Source: Stutzerimonas chloritidismutans AW-1
GTDB lineage: Bacteria > Pseudomonadota > Gammaproteobacteria > Pseudomonadales > Pseudomonadaceae
DNA length: 64,000 bases
Assembly (NCBI RefSeq): GCF_000495915.1
Contig: NZ_AOFQ01000072.1
Coordinates: 1 to 64,000, forward strand
Direction: 5' to 3'
Positions 7,335 to 16,346 of the stretch are shown piece by piece. The notes beneath the pieces are model-generated. The model was not told the DNA's origin and searched no databases. It worked only from the letters and a program-made list of their open reading frames with translations. How positions within the stretch are numbered: the stretch's first letter is position 1; every line of letters starts with the position of its first letter. The translations under genes and the position numbers were made by a program.

Positions 7335-8483
7335 GTGAATCACCGAAAAGCTAAATCGCGCGTATGGCATTCCATTCCGCTGGCGGCACTGCTGCTGGCC
7401 GGCTGCGTGGAGTCGGACAAGGCGCAAACCGCAGCGCCGCCGCCGGAAGTGGGGGTCTATCGGGTCGAGGCACAGGCGTTGACGCTGACCACCGATCTGC
7501 CTGGGCGCACCAGCGCCTACCGCATCGCCGAGGTCAGGCCGCAGGTAACCGGTATCCTCCAGCAGCGCCTGTTCACCGAAGGCACGGAAGTCAAGAAGGG
7601 CCAGCAGCTGTACCAAATCGATCCGCGCACCTACGAGGCGCGACTGGCGCGCGCCGAGGCCAACCTGACCACTGCCGAGAACCTAGCCCAGCGCTATGAA
7701 CGGTTGCTTAAGACCAGCGCGGTTAGCCGCCAGCAATACGATGACGCCATGGCTGCGTGGAAGCAGGCTCAGGCCGAGGTGCAGGTCGCGCGCATTGACG
7801 TGCAGTACACCAAGGTGCTGGCGCCGATCTCCGGGCGCATCGGCCGTTCGGCCGTCACCGAGGGCGCGCTGGTCACCAATGGCCAGGTGCAGGAGCTGGC
7901 GACCGTTACCCAGCTCGATCCGATCTACGTCGACGTCAACCAGCCAATCACCAAGCTGCTCGGCCTGCGTCGCGCATTGGAATCAGGTCGCCTGCAAAGT
8001 TCTGGAGATAACCAGGCCGACGTCAGTCTGACGCTGGACGATGGTAGCGCCTACCGGCTGCCGGGCACCCTGAAGTTCTCCGAGGTCAGTGTCGACCCGA
8101 CCACCGGCTCGGTGACCCTGCGCGCCGAGTTCCCCAACCCGGACCGCAAGTTGTTGCCGGGCATGTTCGTGCATGCGCTGCTCAAGGAAGGCACCCAGCA
8201 GGATGCGCTGCTGGTGCCGCAGCAGGCTGTGAGCCGCGATACACGCGGCGTTCCCAGCGTCTGGGTGGTCAAGCAGGACAACAGCGTCGAGAAGCGCGAA
8301 GTCGAGACCCTGCGCACCGTCGGTAATGCTTGGCTGATCGGCAAGGGCCTCGCCGACGGCGAACGTGTGATCACCGAAGGCACCCAGCACGCCCGCAGTG
8401 GCGTCACGGTAAAGCCGGTGGAGGCCAGCAACGTCCATCTGGTTTCCGAGTTTGGCGAGCCCACTGCCGCCACGGCCCACTGA
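7335..8483 (+). CDS. ttgG: RND efflux periplasmic adaptor lipoprotein (TtgG/SrpA-like)
   Basis: Membrane fusion protein that links the inner-membrane RND pump to the outer-membrane channel. I start at GTG 7335, since GGGAGAGG lies 6 bp upstream and the start yields a lipoprotein signal ending LLLAGC (lipidated Cys at about residue 24). Then come a biotinyl-lipoyl half (PQVTGILQQRLFTEGTEVKKGQ), a coiled-coil hairpin (about 90-150) and a beta-barrel, in 382 residues, normal for the AcrA family. It is the first gene of ttgGHI, 14 bp before ttgH. Substrates for TtgGHI/SrpABC are organic solvents such as toluene and some antibiotics (established for homologues). Confidence 0.9.
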   Translation: MNHRKAKSRVWHSIPLAALLLAGCVESDKAQTAAPPPEVGVYRVEAQALTLTTDLPGRTSAYRIAEVRPQVTGILQQRLFTEGTEVKKGQQLYQIDPRTYEARLARAEANLTTAENLAQRYERLLKTSAVSRQQYDDAMAAWKQAQAEVQVARIDVQYTKVLAPISGRIGRSAVTEGALVTNGQVQELATVTQLDPIYVDVNQPITKLLGLRRALESGRLQSSGDNQADVSLTLDDGSAYRLPGTLKFSEVSVDPTTGSVTLRAEFPNPDRKLLPGMFVHALLKEGTQQDALLVPQQAVSRDTRGVPSVWVVKQDNSVEKREVETLRTVGNAWLIGKGLADGERVITEGTQHARSGVTVKPVEASNVHLVSEFGEPTAATAH

Positions 8484-8497
8484 GGAGCTAGACGTTC

Positions 8498-11400
8498 ATG
8501 TCCCGTTTTTTCATCGACCGGCCGATCTTCGCCTGGGTGCTGGCCATTGTCGCCATGCTCGCCGGCGCGTTGTCGCTGGTGAAGATGCCCATCAGCCAGT
8601 ATCCCAACATCGCCGCCCCGGCCGTCGCCATCGCTGTGTCCTATCCCGGCGCCTCGGCGCAGACCGTGCAGGACACCGTGGTGCAGGTGATCGAGCAGCA
8701 ACTCAGCGGCCTCGACGGCTTCCGCTACATGTCCGCCGAAAGCGCCTCCGACGGCAGCATGACCATCATCGTGACCTTCGAGCAGGGCACCGACGCGGAT
8801 ATCGCCCAGGTCCAGGTGCAGAACAAACTGCAGCTGGCTACACCCAGGCTGCCTGAGGAAGTGCAGCGCCAAGGGCTGCGCGTGGTGAAGTACCAGAAGA
8901 ACTTCTTCCTGATCATCGGGCTGGCGGACAGCACCGGCAAGATGAGCAACTTCGACCTCGGCAACGTGATCGCTTCGCAGTTGCAGGACCCGATTTCGCG
9001 CATCGACGGCGTGGGTGATTACATGCTGTTCGGCTCACCCAATGCCATGCGCATCTGGCTTGATCCGGCCAAGCTCAACAGTTACCACCTGACCCCAGGC
9101 GATGTTGCCGACGCCATCCGCGAGCAGAACGTACAGGTCTCCTCCGGCCAGCTCGGCGGTTTGCCGACCCGCACCGGTGTGCAGCTCAACGCCACGGTGC
9201 TGGGTAAGACTCGCATGACCACTCCTGCCGAATTCGAGGAGATCCTGGTCAAGGTCAAAACCGACGGCTCGCAAATCCGCGTCAAGGACGTGGCCCAGGT
9301 CGCGCTAGGTGCCGACAACTTCTCTATCTCGAGTACCCATAACGGCAAGCCTTCGGCCGGCCTGGCCTTGCGTCTGGCCTCCGGCGGCAACCTGCTCGAG
9401 ACCGTAGAAGCCGTGAAGGCCGAGATGGAGAAGCAGAAAGCCTATCTGCCCGAAGGCATCGAGGTGTTCTACCCCTACGACACCACCCCCGTGGTAGAAG
9501 CCTCCATCAGCTCGGTAGTGCATACCATCGTCGAGGCGGTCGCCCTCGTCTTTCTGGTGATGTACCTATTCCTGCAGAACTTCCGCGCCACCCTGATTCC
9601 GACCCTGGCGGTGCCTGTCGTACTACTTGGCGCCTTCGCGCTGCTGCCTTATTTCGGACTCAGCATCAACGTGCTGACCATGTATGCGATGGTGCTGGCC
9701 ATCGGTTTGCTGGTGGATGACGCCATCGTGGTGGTGGAAAACGTCGAGCGCCTGATGCACGAGGAAGGACTGACGCCACTGGAAGCCACGCGCAAATCCA
9801 TGGGGCAGATCCAGGGTGCGCTGGTGGGCATCGGCCTGGTGCTGTCAGCGGTATTCGTGCCCATGGCCTTCTTCGGCGGTTCGGCGGGGATCATCTACAA
9901 GCAGTTCGCCGTGACCATCGTGCTCTGCATGAGCCTCTCGGTGCTGGTGGCGCTGATTTTCACCCCGGCGCTGTGCGCCACCATTCTGAAGAAGCCCAAG
10001 GGCGATGCCCACCACGAGAAAAAAGGCTTTTTCGGCTGGTTCAACCGTACCTTCGACCGCGGCACCAACCGCTTCGAGCGCGGTGTCGGCGGCATGCTAA
10101 AACATCGCGGCCGCTACCTGCTGGCCTTTATGTTGATCACCGCCGGCACTGGCTACCTGTTTACCCAGATTCCCAAGGCGTTCCTGCCCAACGAGGACCA
10201 GGGGTTGATTATGGTGGAGGTGCGGATGCCGGTGAATTCCTCCGCCGAACGCACTCAGGCAGTCCTGCAGGAAGTAAGCGATTACTTAGGTAGTGAAGAA
10301 GATCATCTGATCGACCATGTACTGAGCATCAATGGCTTCAACTTTGCCGGACGCGGCCAGAACTCGGGCCTGACGCTGCTCATGCTCAAGGACTGGAGTG
10401 TGCGCCAAGGCGACGGGGAGGATGTCTTTAGCCTGGCCGAGCGCGCCAACGCCCGCTTCGCCCAGATCAAGGACGCCACTGTAATGGCCTTTGTGCCGCC
10501 GGCAATTCTGGAAATGGGTAACGCCATGGGCTTCGACCTGTTCCTCCAGGACAACTCTGGCGTGGGCCACGCAGCGTTGATGGACGCGCGCAACCAGTTC
10601 CTGCAACTGGCAAACGGGCATCCACATCTGCGTGCGGTCCGCCCTAACGGCAAGGATGACGAGCCGCAATTTCAGGTTAACATCGACGACGAGAAGGCCC
10701 GCGCCCTGCAGGTCAGCATCGCCTCGATCAACGAGACCATGAGCGCCGCCTGGGGCTCGATGTATGTCAACGACTTCATCGACCAGGGACGCGTCAAGCG
10801 CGTGTACATCCAGGGCCAGGACGATTCGCGCATTTCGCCGGAAGACTTCGGCAAGTGGTACGTGCGCAACGCCCTGGGCGAGATGGTGCCGTTCTCGGCC
10901 TTCGCCACTGGCGAGTGGGTATTCGGCTCGCCCAAGCTGGAACGCTACGGTGGTATCTCCTCGGTGGAAATCCTCGGTGAGCCGGCGCCCGGCTATAGCA
11001 CCGGCGACGCCATGGTCGCCATCGCCGAGATTATGAAGGAACTGCCCCCGGGCATTGGCCTGAGCTACACCGGCCTGTCCTACGAGGAAATCCAGACCGG
11101 TGACCAGGCGCCCATGCTTTATGCGCTGACTGTGCTAATCGTGTTCCTCTGCCTGGCTGCACTTTATGAAAGCTGGTCGGTACCGGTGTCGGTGATGATG
11201 GTGGTTCCGCTGGGCATTCTCGGCGCGGTACTTGCCACGCTGATGCGTGAACTGAACGCCGACGTCTACTTCCAGATTGGCCTGATGACCACGGTCGGCC
11301 TGTCGGCGAAGAACGCCATCCTCATCGTCGAGTTCGCCAAGGATTTGTATGAGAAGGAAGGCATGCCGCTGGTCGATGCTGCCGTTCATGCGGCCAGGCT

Positions 11401-11638
11401 GCGGCTGCGGCCGATCGTCATGACGTCCTTGGCATTCACCTTTGGCGTACTGCCTATGGCTCTGGCCAGTGGCGCGGGTGCCGGCAGCCAGCACTCGATC
11501 GCCACCGGTGTGGTCGGCGGGATGGTCACCGCCACCGTGCTCGCCGTGTTCTTCGTGCCGCTGTTCTACGTGGTAGTGGTCAAGTTGTTTGAAGGACGCA
11601 AGAAGGCTCAGGCCGATGGCGAAGGAGAATCCGCATGA
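8498..11638 (+). CDS. ttgH: RND efflux pump, inner-membrane transporter (TtgH/SrpB-like)
   Basis: Proton-driven HAE1-family transporter of 1046 residues, the normal AcrB length. The start MSRFFIDRPIFAWVLA is the classic first helix. Proton-relay residues D407 and D408 are present in TM4 (GLLVDDAIVVVENVER), and the TM10 lysine lies in SAKNAILIVEF. Two large periplasmic loops separate the membrane blocks. It forms a tripartite pump with TtgG and TtgI. No frameshift or missing key residue was seen. Its stop overlaps the ttgI start (ATGA), indicating one operon. Confidence 0.93.
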   Translation: MSRFFIDRPIFAWVLAIVAMLAGALSLVKMPISQYPNIAAPAVAIAVSYPGASAQTVQDTVVQVIEQQLSGLDGFRYMSAESASDGSMTIIVTFEQGTDADIAQVQVQNKLQLATPRLPEEVQRQGLRVVKYQKNFFLIIGLADSTGKMSNFDLGNVIASQLQDPISRIDGVGDYMLFGSPNAMRIWLDPAKLNSYHLTPGDVADAIREQNVQVSSGQLGGLPTRTGVQLNATVLGKTRMTTPAEFEEILVKVKTDGSQIRVKDVAQVALGADNFSISSTHNGKPSAGLALRLASGGNLLETVEAVKAEMEKQKAYLPEGIEVFYPYDTTPVVEASISSVVHTIVEAVALVFLVMYLFLQNFRATLIPTLAVPVVLLGAFALLPYFGLSINVLTMYAMVLAIGLLVDDAIVVVENVERLMHEEGLTPLEATRKSMGQIQGALVGIGLVLSAVFVPMAFFGGSAGIIYKQFAVTIVLCMSLSVLVALIFTPALCATILKKPKGDAHHEKKGFFGWFNRTFDRGTNRFERGVGGMLKHRGRYLLAFMLITAGTGYLFTQIPKAFLPNEDQGLIMVEVRMPVNSSAERTQAVLQEVSDYLGSEEDHLIDHVLSINGFNFAGRGQNSGLTLLMLKDWSVRQGDGEDVFSLAERANARFAQIKDATVMAFVPPAILEMGNAMGFDLFLQDNSGVGHAALMDARNQFLQLANGHPHLRAVRPNGKDDEPQFQVNIDDEKARALQVSIASINETMSAAWGSMYVNDFIDQGRVKRVYIQGQDDSRISPEDFGKWYVRNALGEMVPFSAFATGEWVFGSPKLERYGGISSVEILGEPAPGYSTGDAMVAIAEIMKELPPGIGLSYTGLSYEEIQTGDQAPMLYALTVLIVFLCLAALYESWSVPVSVMMVVPLGILGAVLATLMRELNADVYFQIGLMTTVGLSAKNAILIVEFAKDLYEKEGMPLVDAAVHAARLRLRPIVMTSLAFTFGVLPMALASGAGAGSQHSIATGVVGGMVTATVLAVFFVPLFYVVVVKLFEGRKKAQADGEGESA

Positions 11639-13065
11639 GACTCAAGCATCTGACCGTCGCGATGACGCTGGCGCTGTCCGGCTGCAGCCTGATTCCTGAC
11701 TACCAGCGCCCGGACATGCCGGTGCAGGCGCAGTGGCCGGAAGGCGCGGCCTATGAACAGGGCGCAGCGGCGAGCACCACTACCGCCGAGCTGGGCTGGA
11801 GGGAGTTCTTCGTCGATCCGACGCTTCAACGCCTGATCGGCATCTCGCTGGAGAACAACCGAGACCTGCGCCAGGCGGCACTGAACGTCGAAGCCTTCCG
11901 CGCGCAGTATCGCATCAGCCGTTCCGATCTATTCCCCAGCATCGGCATCGACGGCAGCGGTCAGCGCCAGCGTCTGCCGGCCGACCTGTCGAATACCGGC
12001 GAGGCGGATATCGCCAGCCAGTACGGTGTAACGCTTGGCGTCAGTGCCTACGAGCTGGACTTATTCGGACGCCTGCGCAGCTTGGAGGAAGGCGCGCTGG
12101 CGCGCTACCTGGCAACCGAGGAGGCGCAACGCAGCGTGCAGATCGGGTTGGTCAGCGAGGTCGCGATGGCCTACCTGACCTGGCGCACCGATCAGGGCCT
12201 GCTGGAGCTGACCCACGACACGCTCTACAGCTATGGCAAAAGCCTGAGCCTGGTGCAGGCCGCCCACGACGTTGGCACGGCATCGGCATTGGATGTGCGT
12301 CAGGCCCGCAGCCTGGTGGAGCAGGCGCGCGTGCAGTTCGCCCGCTATTCGCGCCTGGTCGCGCAGGATGCCAACCTGCTGCGTCTGTTGCTCGGCACCG
12401 AGCTGCCGGCCGATATCACGGATGAATCCGGCAGTGATCGCATGTTCGCAGAATTGCCGGTGGGCATGCCGGCCGACCTGCTGCTACGCCGCCCGGATAT
12501 CATCGCAGCCGAGTTTCGCCTGCATGCGGCCAACGCCAACATTGGCGCAGCACGCGCGGCGTTCTTCCCGAGCATCCGCCTGACAGCCGCCGCCGGCACC
12601 CTGAGCGGTGAGCTAGATGGCCTGTTCGAGGGCGGTTCGGGCACCTGGAGTTTCATGCCACAGATCAACATCCCGATCTTCACCGCCGGCCGGCTCAAGG
12701 CCAACCTCGATTACGCCGAGGTGCAGAACGACATCAACATCGCCGAGTACGAACAGACCATCCAGACCGCATTCCGCGAAGTCGCCGATGGCCTGGCCGC
12801 ACGCGGCACCTTCGAAGAACAGCTGCAGGCCCAGGCCGACCTGACCACTACCACCCAGGAATACCTGGAACTGGCGCAGCAGCGCTATGACGAGGGTGTC
12901 GACAACTACTTGGCCGTGCTCGATGCGCAACGCGAACTGTTCTCTGCCCAGCAACAGCTGCTCAGCGACCGACTGCTGCAGCTCAACAGCGAGGTGCAGC
13001 TGTTCCGAGCGCTCGGCGGCGGATGGACGGAGAACATCGCGCACCGCGACGAGTCCGCGCAATAA
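11635..13065 (+). CDS. ttgI: Outer-membrane efflux channel lipoprotein (TtgI/SrpC-like)
   Basis: OprM/TolC-type channel of 476 residues. The signal peptide ends in a lipobox (ALSGC, Cys at about residue 17). Two repeated outer-membrane efflux domains follow (about 60-250 and 275-460), with the family signature VGMPADLLLRRPDIIAAEF in between and the typical YDEGVDNYLAVLDAQRELF near the end. The start overlaps the ttgH stop by 4 bp. It completes the three-part pump that exports solvents or drugs directly out of the cell. Confidence 0.92.
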   Translation: MRLKHLTVAMTLALSGCSLIPDYQRPDMPVQAQWPEGAAYEQGAAASTTTAELGWREFFVDPTLQRLIGISLENNRDLRQAALNVEAFRAQYRISRSDLFPSIGIDGSGQRQRLPADLSNTGEADIASQYGVTLGVSAYELDLFGRLRSLEEGALARYLATEEAQRSVQIGLVSEVAMAYLTWRTDQGLLELTHDTLYSYGKSLSLVQAAHDVGTASALDVRQARSLVEQARVQFARYSRLVAQDANLLRLLLGTELPADITDESGSDRMFAELPVGMPADLLLRRPDIIAAEFRLHAANANIGAARAAFFPSIRLTAAAGTLSGELDGLFEGGSGTWSFMPQINIPIFTAGRLKANLDYAEVQNDINIAEYEQTIQTAFREVADGLAARGTFEEQLQAQADLTTTTQEYLELAQQRYDEGVDNYLAVLDAQRELFSAQQQLLSDRLLQLNSEVQLFRALGGGWTENIAHRDESAQ

Positions 13066-13069
13066 AAAG

Positions 13070-13092
13070 GCGGTCGGCGTTACGCCGGCCGC
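13070..13092 (+). terminator. Hairpin after the ttgGHI operon
   Basis: Stem GCGGTCGGCG / CGCCGGCCGC with a TTA loop, 4 bp after the ttgI stop, with one G-T type mismatch. No U-run follows, so it may be a weak terminator or an RNA-stabilising stem. Confidence 0.5.
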
Positions 13093-13135
13093 TATGACAC
13101 CGTTTGATTGTTTTGGAAGCCAGAGGAGAAAAAGC

Positions 13136-13617
13136 ATGAAAATCCGCTTCGCACTGCCGTTGGCAATCGCACTTCTGACCGGCACAGCCACCGCTGGCGC
13201 CGCCGAGTTTTCCGGCGCGCCGGCCTGGCGTTCGACTGGGACAAGACCTGGCTGAACAGCGGTACCGGCCAGCTAACCGGCTATTGGGACGCCGCCTATA
13301 CCTACTGGGAGGGCGGTGACGACTACAGCGGTGCGCACTCGCTGTCCTTCGCCCCGGTGTTCGTCTATGAGTTCAGCGGCTTCAAATACACGCCCTTCTT
13401 CGAAGCCGGGATTGGCGTGGCATTCTTCTCCAAGACCGATGTCGGCGAGCAGCAATTGGGGTCCTCGTTCAACTTCGAAGACCGCATCGGCGCCGGCCTG
13501 AAGCTGCCGCACGAGCAAAAGGTCGGCATACGCGCCATCCATTATTCCAATGCCGGCATCAAACAGCCGAACGACGGAATCGAATCCTACTCATTGTTCT
13601 ACAACAAAGCCTTCTGA
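13136..13617 (+). pseudogene. pagL: Lipid A 3-O-deacylase PagL, disrupted by an internal deletion
   Basis: PagL is an outer-membrane beta-barrel enzyme that removes the 3-position acyl chain of lipid A. The ATG at 13136, behind an AGGAG site, gives a good signal peptide (MKIRFALPLAIALLTGTATA) but this frame stops at 13255. The barrel continues in another frame from about 13225 (GLAFDWDKTW) to the stop at 13617. It retains the catalytic His-x-Ser and the Glu 12 residues on (IHYSNAGIKQPNDGIE). Compared with the P. aeruginosa protein as I remember it, about 11 residues between signal and first strand are missing, so a deletion of roughly 32-35 bp also shifted the frame. As read here, no exported enzyme can be made. 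Confidence 0.8.
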
Positions 13618-14108
13618 TATCTGGGGCTTCTGCGCCGGACGGAGTCGCAACGTGGTAATCACCTTGCCGCAATTGTCCCTTATACCTAGTACGTTGTGTC
13701 GCAGCGATTTCGTCTGCGCGCTGCCCTCTGTGTTGTTCCCCCGCAATTACTGATCATTCGTGACCTGTCGCACCGCCGCAAACTGCTGGTGAGCTCGTCT
13801 ACAACTTAGAGGCGGTAACCTGATGGACTACGGAATATCGTCCAGTCGCAATTGGCAGCACATCAATGAGATCCGAACTCAGAAAAATGCCTGCCGCATG
13901 GTGCCGGCGGTGGAAGGGCGCTATCCGGCCAAGAGCGGGCGTTAAGGTTAGGAAAGTAAATCTGGCCCCTTTTGCCTTTTCCCACAGCCCCACGCTTTCT
14001 CGGATATGTAACGACAACTACTAATGCAGGCGAGCTTCCGCTGCTGGCAGAATGCTATGGTGTGTGTGCAAAGGAACCACAAACAGATGCTCTGAAAAGG
14101 AGTTCAGC
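13618..14108. other. Gap after pagL, no gene seen
   Basis: About 490 bp with only short frames that lack motifs on either strand and no strong hairpin. The start region of the next gene has AAAAGGAG at about 14096-14103. Confidence 0.5.
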
Positions 14109-15659
14109 ATGAGTCCCAAGCTCTATCTCGTTCTGGTGCTGCTGGCGCTGGGTGCTTACCTTTTCTGGCTGACCCGTGAGCAACTGGCTGCGATGCAGAC
14201 CAAGAAAAAGGCGATCGCCTACGGCAAGGCGGTGATGGCCGCCGTTGAAACGCATTACGTTGAGCTGAAAGACAAGTCGGTTTTGCTGGTCGAAGATAAG
14301 GGATATCAGGTCGTCGACGACTCGAAGTGGAAAGCTGAGCTCGACAAGTTCATCACTATGGTCGTCCGCCCGAAGGTCGAGGGTTTCATCAGAACCCGGG
14401 CCGATCAGGCTGTCTTCCACCAATTCGCCACGACCATGCTTCTCCAACTGTTGGACGGCGATGTGTTCCCCCGTCAGTTCCCAGTCGAAGAGTATGCAGC
14501 CGGCGCGATCCAGCCGGCCGGCGAGGCTGAAAAGTTGTTGATCCCGGCCCGCTGGCTTTTCTCGATAGTGTTCGTCGCCGTCGCGGTCTACACCGCCATC
14601 CACCAAGGCTGGCTGGGGGGCTTGCTGATGCTGGTTGCCGGCTTGGTGTTCAACCCGCTGACACACCAGAAAATGGTACAGAAAGCACCGTGGTACGACC
14701 GATACAATCTCGGAATTTGGGCGATTCTGGGCATCGTGTTACTGGCCAACATCTCCTACTTCCAGCATGCCCAGGCGGTCTACGACGAGAGCCAGGCCCT
14801 CCTTGCCGAACAGCAAAAGCAGCGGGCGATTGAGCAGCAGAGAGTTGCCGAGCAGCGTCGCGTGGATACCGAACAGAAAAGGCTGGCGGTAGAGGCTCAA
14901 GCCGCCAATGAGTTCGCGGCGAAGCGCTTAGAGGTCCTCGAAAACCTAAGTCGGGCTATCCAAGAAGAGCGATTTTCGGACGCGAAAGCGATCCTGGACA
15001 AGTACAGCGCGGTTTCTGATTCTGATCTGGTCGCGCTCAAGGGTGAATACGAACTGAAAAAGGAATTCTTCGAAACCAAGGAGGCCGCTGCCAAGGCCGA
15101 GCGGAAGCGCCAGGAGAACTACACCGCTCGCATCCGAGACTACGCGATCGACGAGTACACTTCGGCACAGTATCCGAAGCTCACGGCCAAATATCGAAGC
15201 CGGCTAACGGAGATTAAAAACTTCCGCCGCACAGCGGCTGAGCGCGTGATTGACAGCGGCAAATGCGACTACGTCGAGAATGTCCAGCTCAGCGACGAAA
15301 GCACGCTGCGATCACTCAAGTTCTTCATTGACTGCGCCAACGAGAACCGGATCTACCTGACCGAGGCTGACCTTAAGAGCGGTGCCGAGGTGCGTACACA
15401 GGCAGAAAACTCTTGGGACGAAGGTGAGGCCATTGTTGCGTGTAGGGACATGACGAAACGGAGCGCGACCATTCCGAGCTCGGTCAACTTCCACAGTTTC
15501 ACTGGTACCAGTGCAACGACCGCCAAGACCACCGGGAACGTCCAGGTGCTTTTAAACTTTGATGCCAAGAACGTTTTTGGTACGGAGATCGGCTACACGG
15601 CGAGGTGCATCTTTGAGCCGCGTAAGCAGGGCAGCATCGAGATTTTCTTACGCGAATAA
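14109..15659 (+). CDS. Unknown membrane protein with a long coiled coil
   Basis: A 516-residue protein of no family I recognise. The start ATG has AAAAGGAG 5 bp upstream. There is one hydrophobic segment at residues 4-20 and two or three more between about 148 and 220. A charged Gln/Glu/Arg/Ala-rich coiled coil runs from about 224 to 345 (LLAEQQKQRAIEQQRVAEQR). The C-terminal domain of about 130 residues contains three or four cysteines. The layout suggests an inner-membrane anchor with a large soluble C-terminal part. It lies between the broken pagL and the second resolvase tail, so it is cargo of the same island. No promoter was identified. Confidence 0.7.
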   Translation: MSPKLYLVLVLLALGAYLFWLTREQLAAMQTKKKAIAYGKAVMAAVETHYVELKDKSVLLVEDKGYQVVDDSKWKAELDKFITMVVRPKVEGFIRTRADQAVFHQFATTMLLQLLDGDVFPRQFPVEEYAAGAIQPAGEAEKLLIPARWLFSIVFVAVAVYTAIHQGWLGGLLMLVAGLVFNPLTHQKMVQKAPWYDRYNLGIWAILGIVLLANISYFQHAQAVYDESQALLAEQQKQRAIEQQRVAEQRRVDTEQKRLAVEAQAANEFAAKRLEVLENLSRAIQEERFSDAKAILDKYSAVSDSDLVALKGEYELKKEFFETKEAAAKAERKRQENYTARIRDYAIDEYTSAQYPKLTAKYRSRLTEIKNFRRTAAERVIDSGKCDYVENVQLSDESTLRSLKFFIDCANENRIYLTEADLKSGAEVRTQAENSWDEGEAIVACRDMTKRSATIPSSVNFHSFTGTSATTAKTTGNVQVLLNFDAKNVFGTEIGYTARCIFEPRKQGSIEIFLRE

Positions 15660-15754
15660 CGCTGAGCGGCGAGTGTGCGGGCATTGCAAATGCATTCGGG
15701 GGTGACGACGCGCCGCCGTTATGAGCGCTGCTGCCCGGCCGCTTCTGGCCGACA

Positions 15755-15846
15755 ATCGGCATCAGTAGGACCCCCTGTATGAGTACCTGCTGGCTTCGGC
15801 GTAGGGGGTACAGTCTGTCCCTGGTAGGGAAAAGCTTCCCAGCCAG
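15755..15846 (+). pseudogene. Decayed 3' end of a resolvase gene with its downstream hairpin
   Basis: About 90 bp similar to 5281-5374. The end codons read LYEYLLASA-stop at 15775-15804, against LYEYLRAPA-stop in the intact gene, and upstream similarity continues with a one-base frame break. The downstream hairpin (15821-15846) and the 24-bp identical segment are shared. The sequence differences show it is a related but different copy, not a recent duplicate. Confidence 0.7.
15818..15841. repeat. Right copy of 24-bp direct repeat bracketing the efflux cluster
   Basis: Identical to 5346-5369 in the same orientation. The two copies are about 10.5 kb apart and flank ttgWV, ttgGHI, pagL and the coiled-coil gene. 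Confidence 0.8.
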
Positions 15847-15855
15847 AGGAGGAGT

Positions 15856-15972
15856 TCAGGTCCGGCACCGTGCCAGGGCACGCCTGGCTAGCGTAGGAAG
15901 AGTTTCCAGCTCCTGAAAGGCTGGCTGGCCAGGTCGAGGATCAATGGCTTGTTCAATTTCTACGGCGTTCAT
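15856..15972 (-). pseudogene. Possible remnant of the N-terminus of a DNA methyltransferase
   Basis: A 38-codon frame starting MNAVEIEQAI. One base of frame change later, the sequence reads DLASQPF. Together these resemble the start of large SAM-dependent DNA methyltransferases as I remember them (MNAVEIE-x-AI-x-DLA-x-QPF). The rest is gone. The match is short and from memory. Confidence 0.3.
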
Positions 15973-16346
15973 GTGGGCGGTTCCGGTCATTGCTGCCAAG
16001 GCTGCATCTGGGGCCACCATCCATGCAAAGAGGCGGCGGTGGTCGGAATCGATTGGAAGGCAGGCTCATGTGTAGACTTTAAGATGCGGCTGTCTGCAAG
16101 GAGACGGGCTTAGGTATATGTGCTTTATGAGCAGGGAGCACAGTGAGCACAGGGACAGCGCAGGAGTGGTGGGGCTTGTAGCGGTTCCCTATGCCGGCTT
16201 CCAGTAGGGAGCCGAGGGAGTAATTCCTTCTCTTATGTTCCCGGCGTTCCCTGTGCCGACCCGCTGGAGGAAGCAAGCGCAGACCCCATGAATACGGGCT
16301 GATCCCGCTGTTCCCTGCGTTCCCCCACCAAAATAGAACACTGCAA

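Larger units (their letters stand above)
15660..16346. other. Gap with decayed resolvase tail and possible methyltransferase remnant
   Basis: Holds the second 24-bp repeat, a degraded resolvase 3' end and a possible fragment of a DNA methyltransferase start (listed separately). From about 15980 to 16346 I see no gene or strong structure. Open frames there are out-of-frame extensions of the DUF927 gene. Confidence 0.55.

Noticed and set aside
13618..14108. Small frames between pagL and the coiled-coil gene
   Set aside because: All lack ribosome sites, motifs and coding character.
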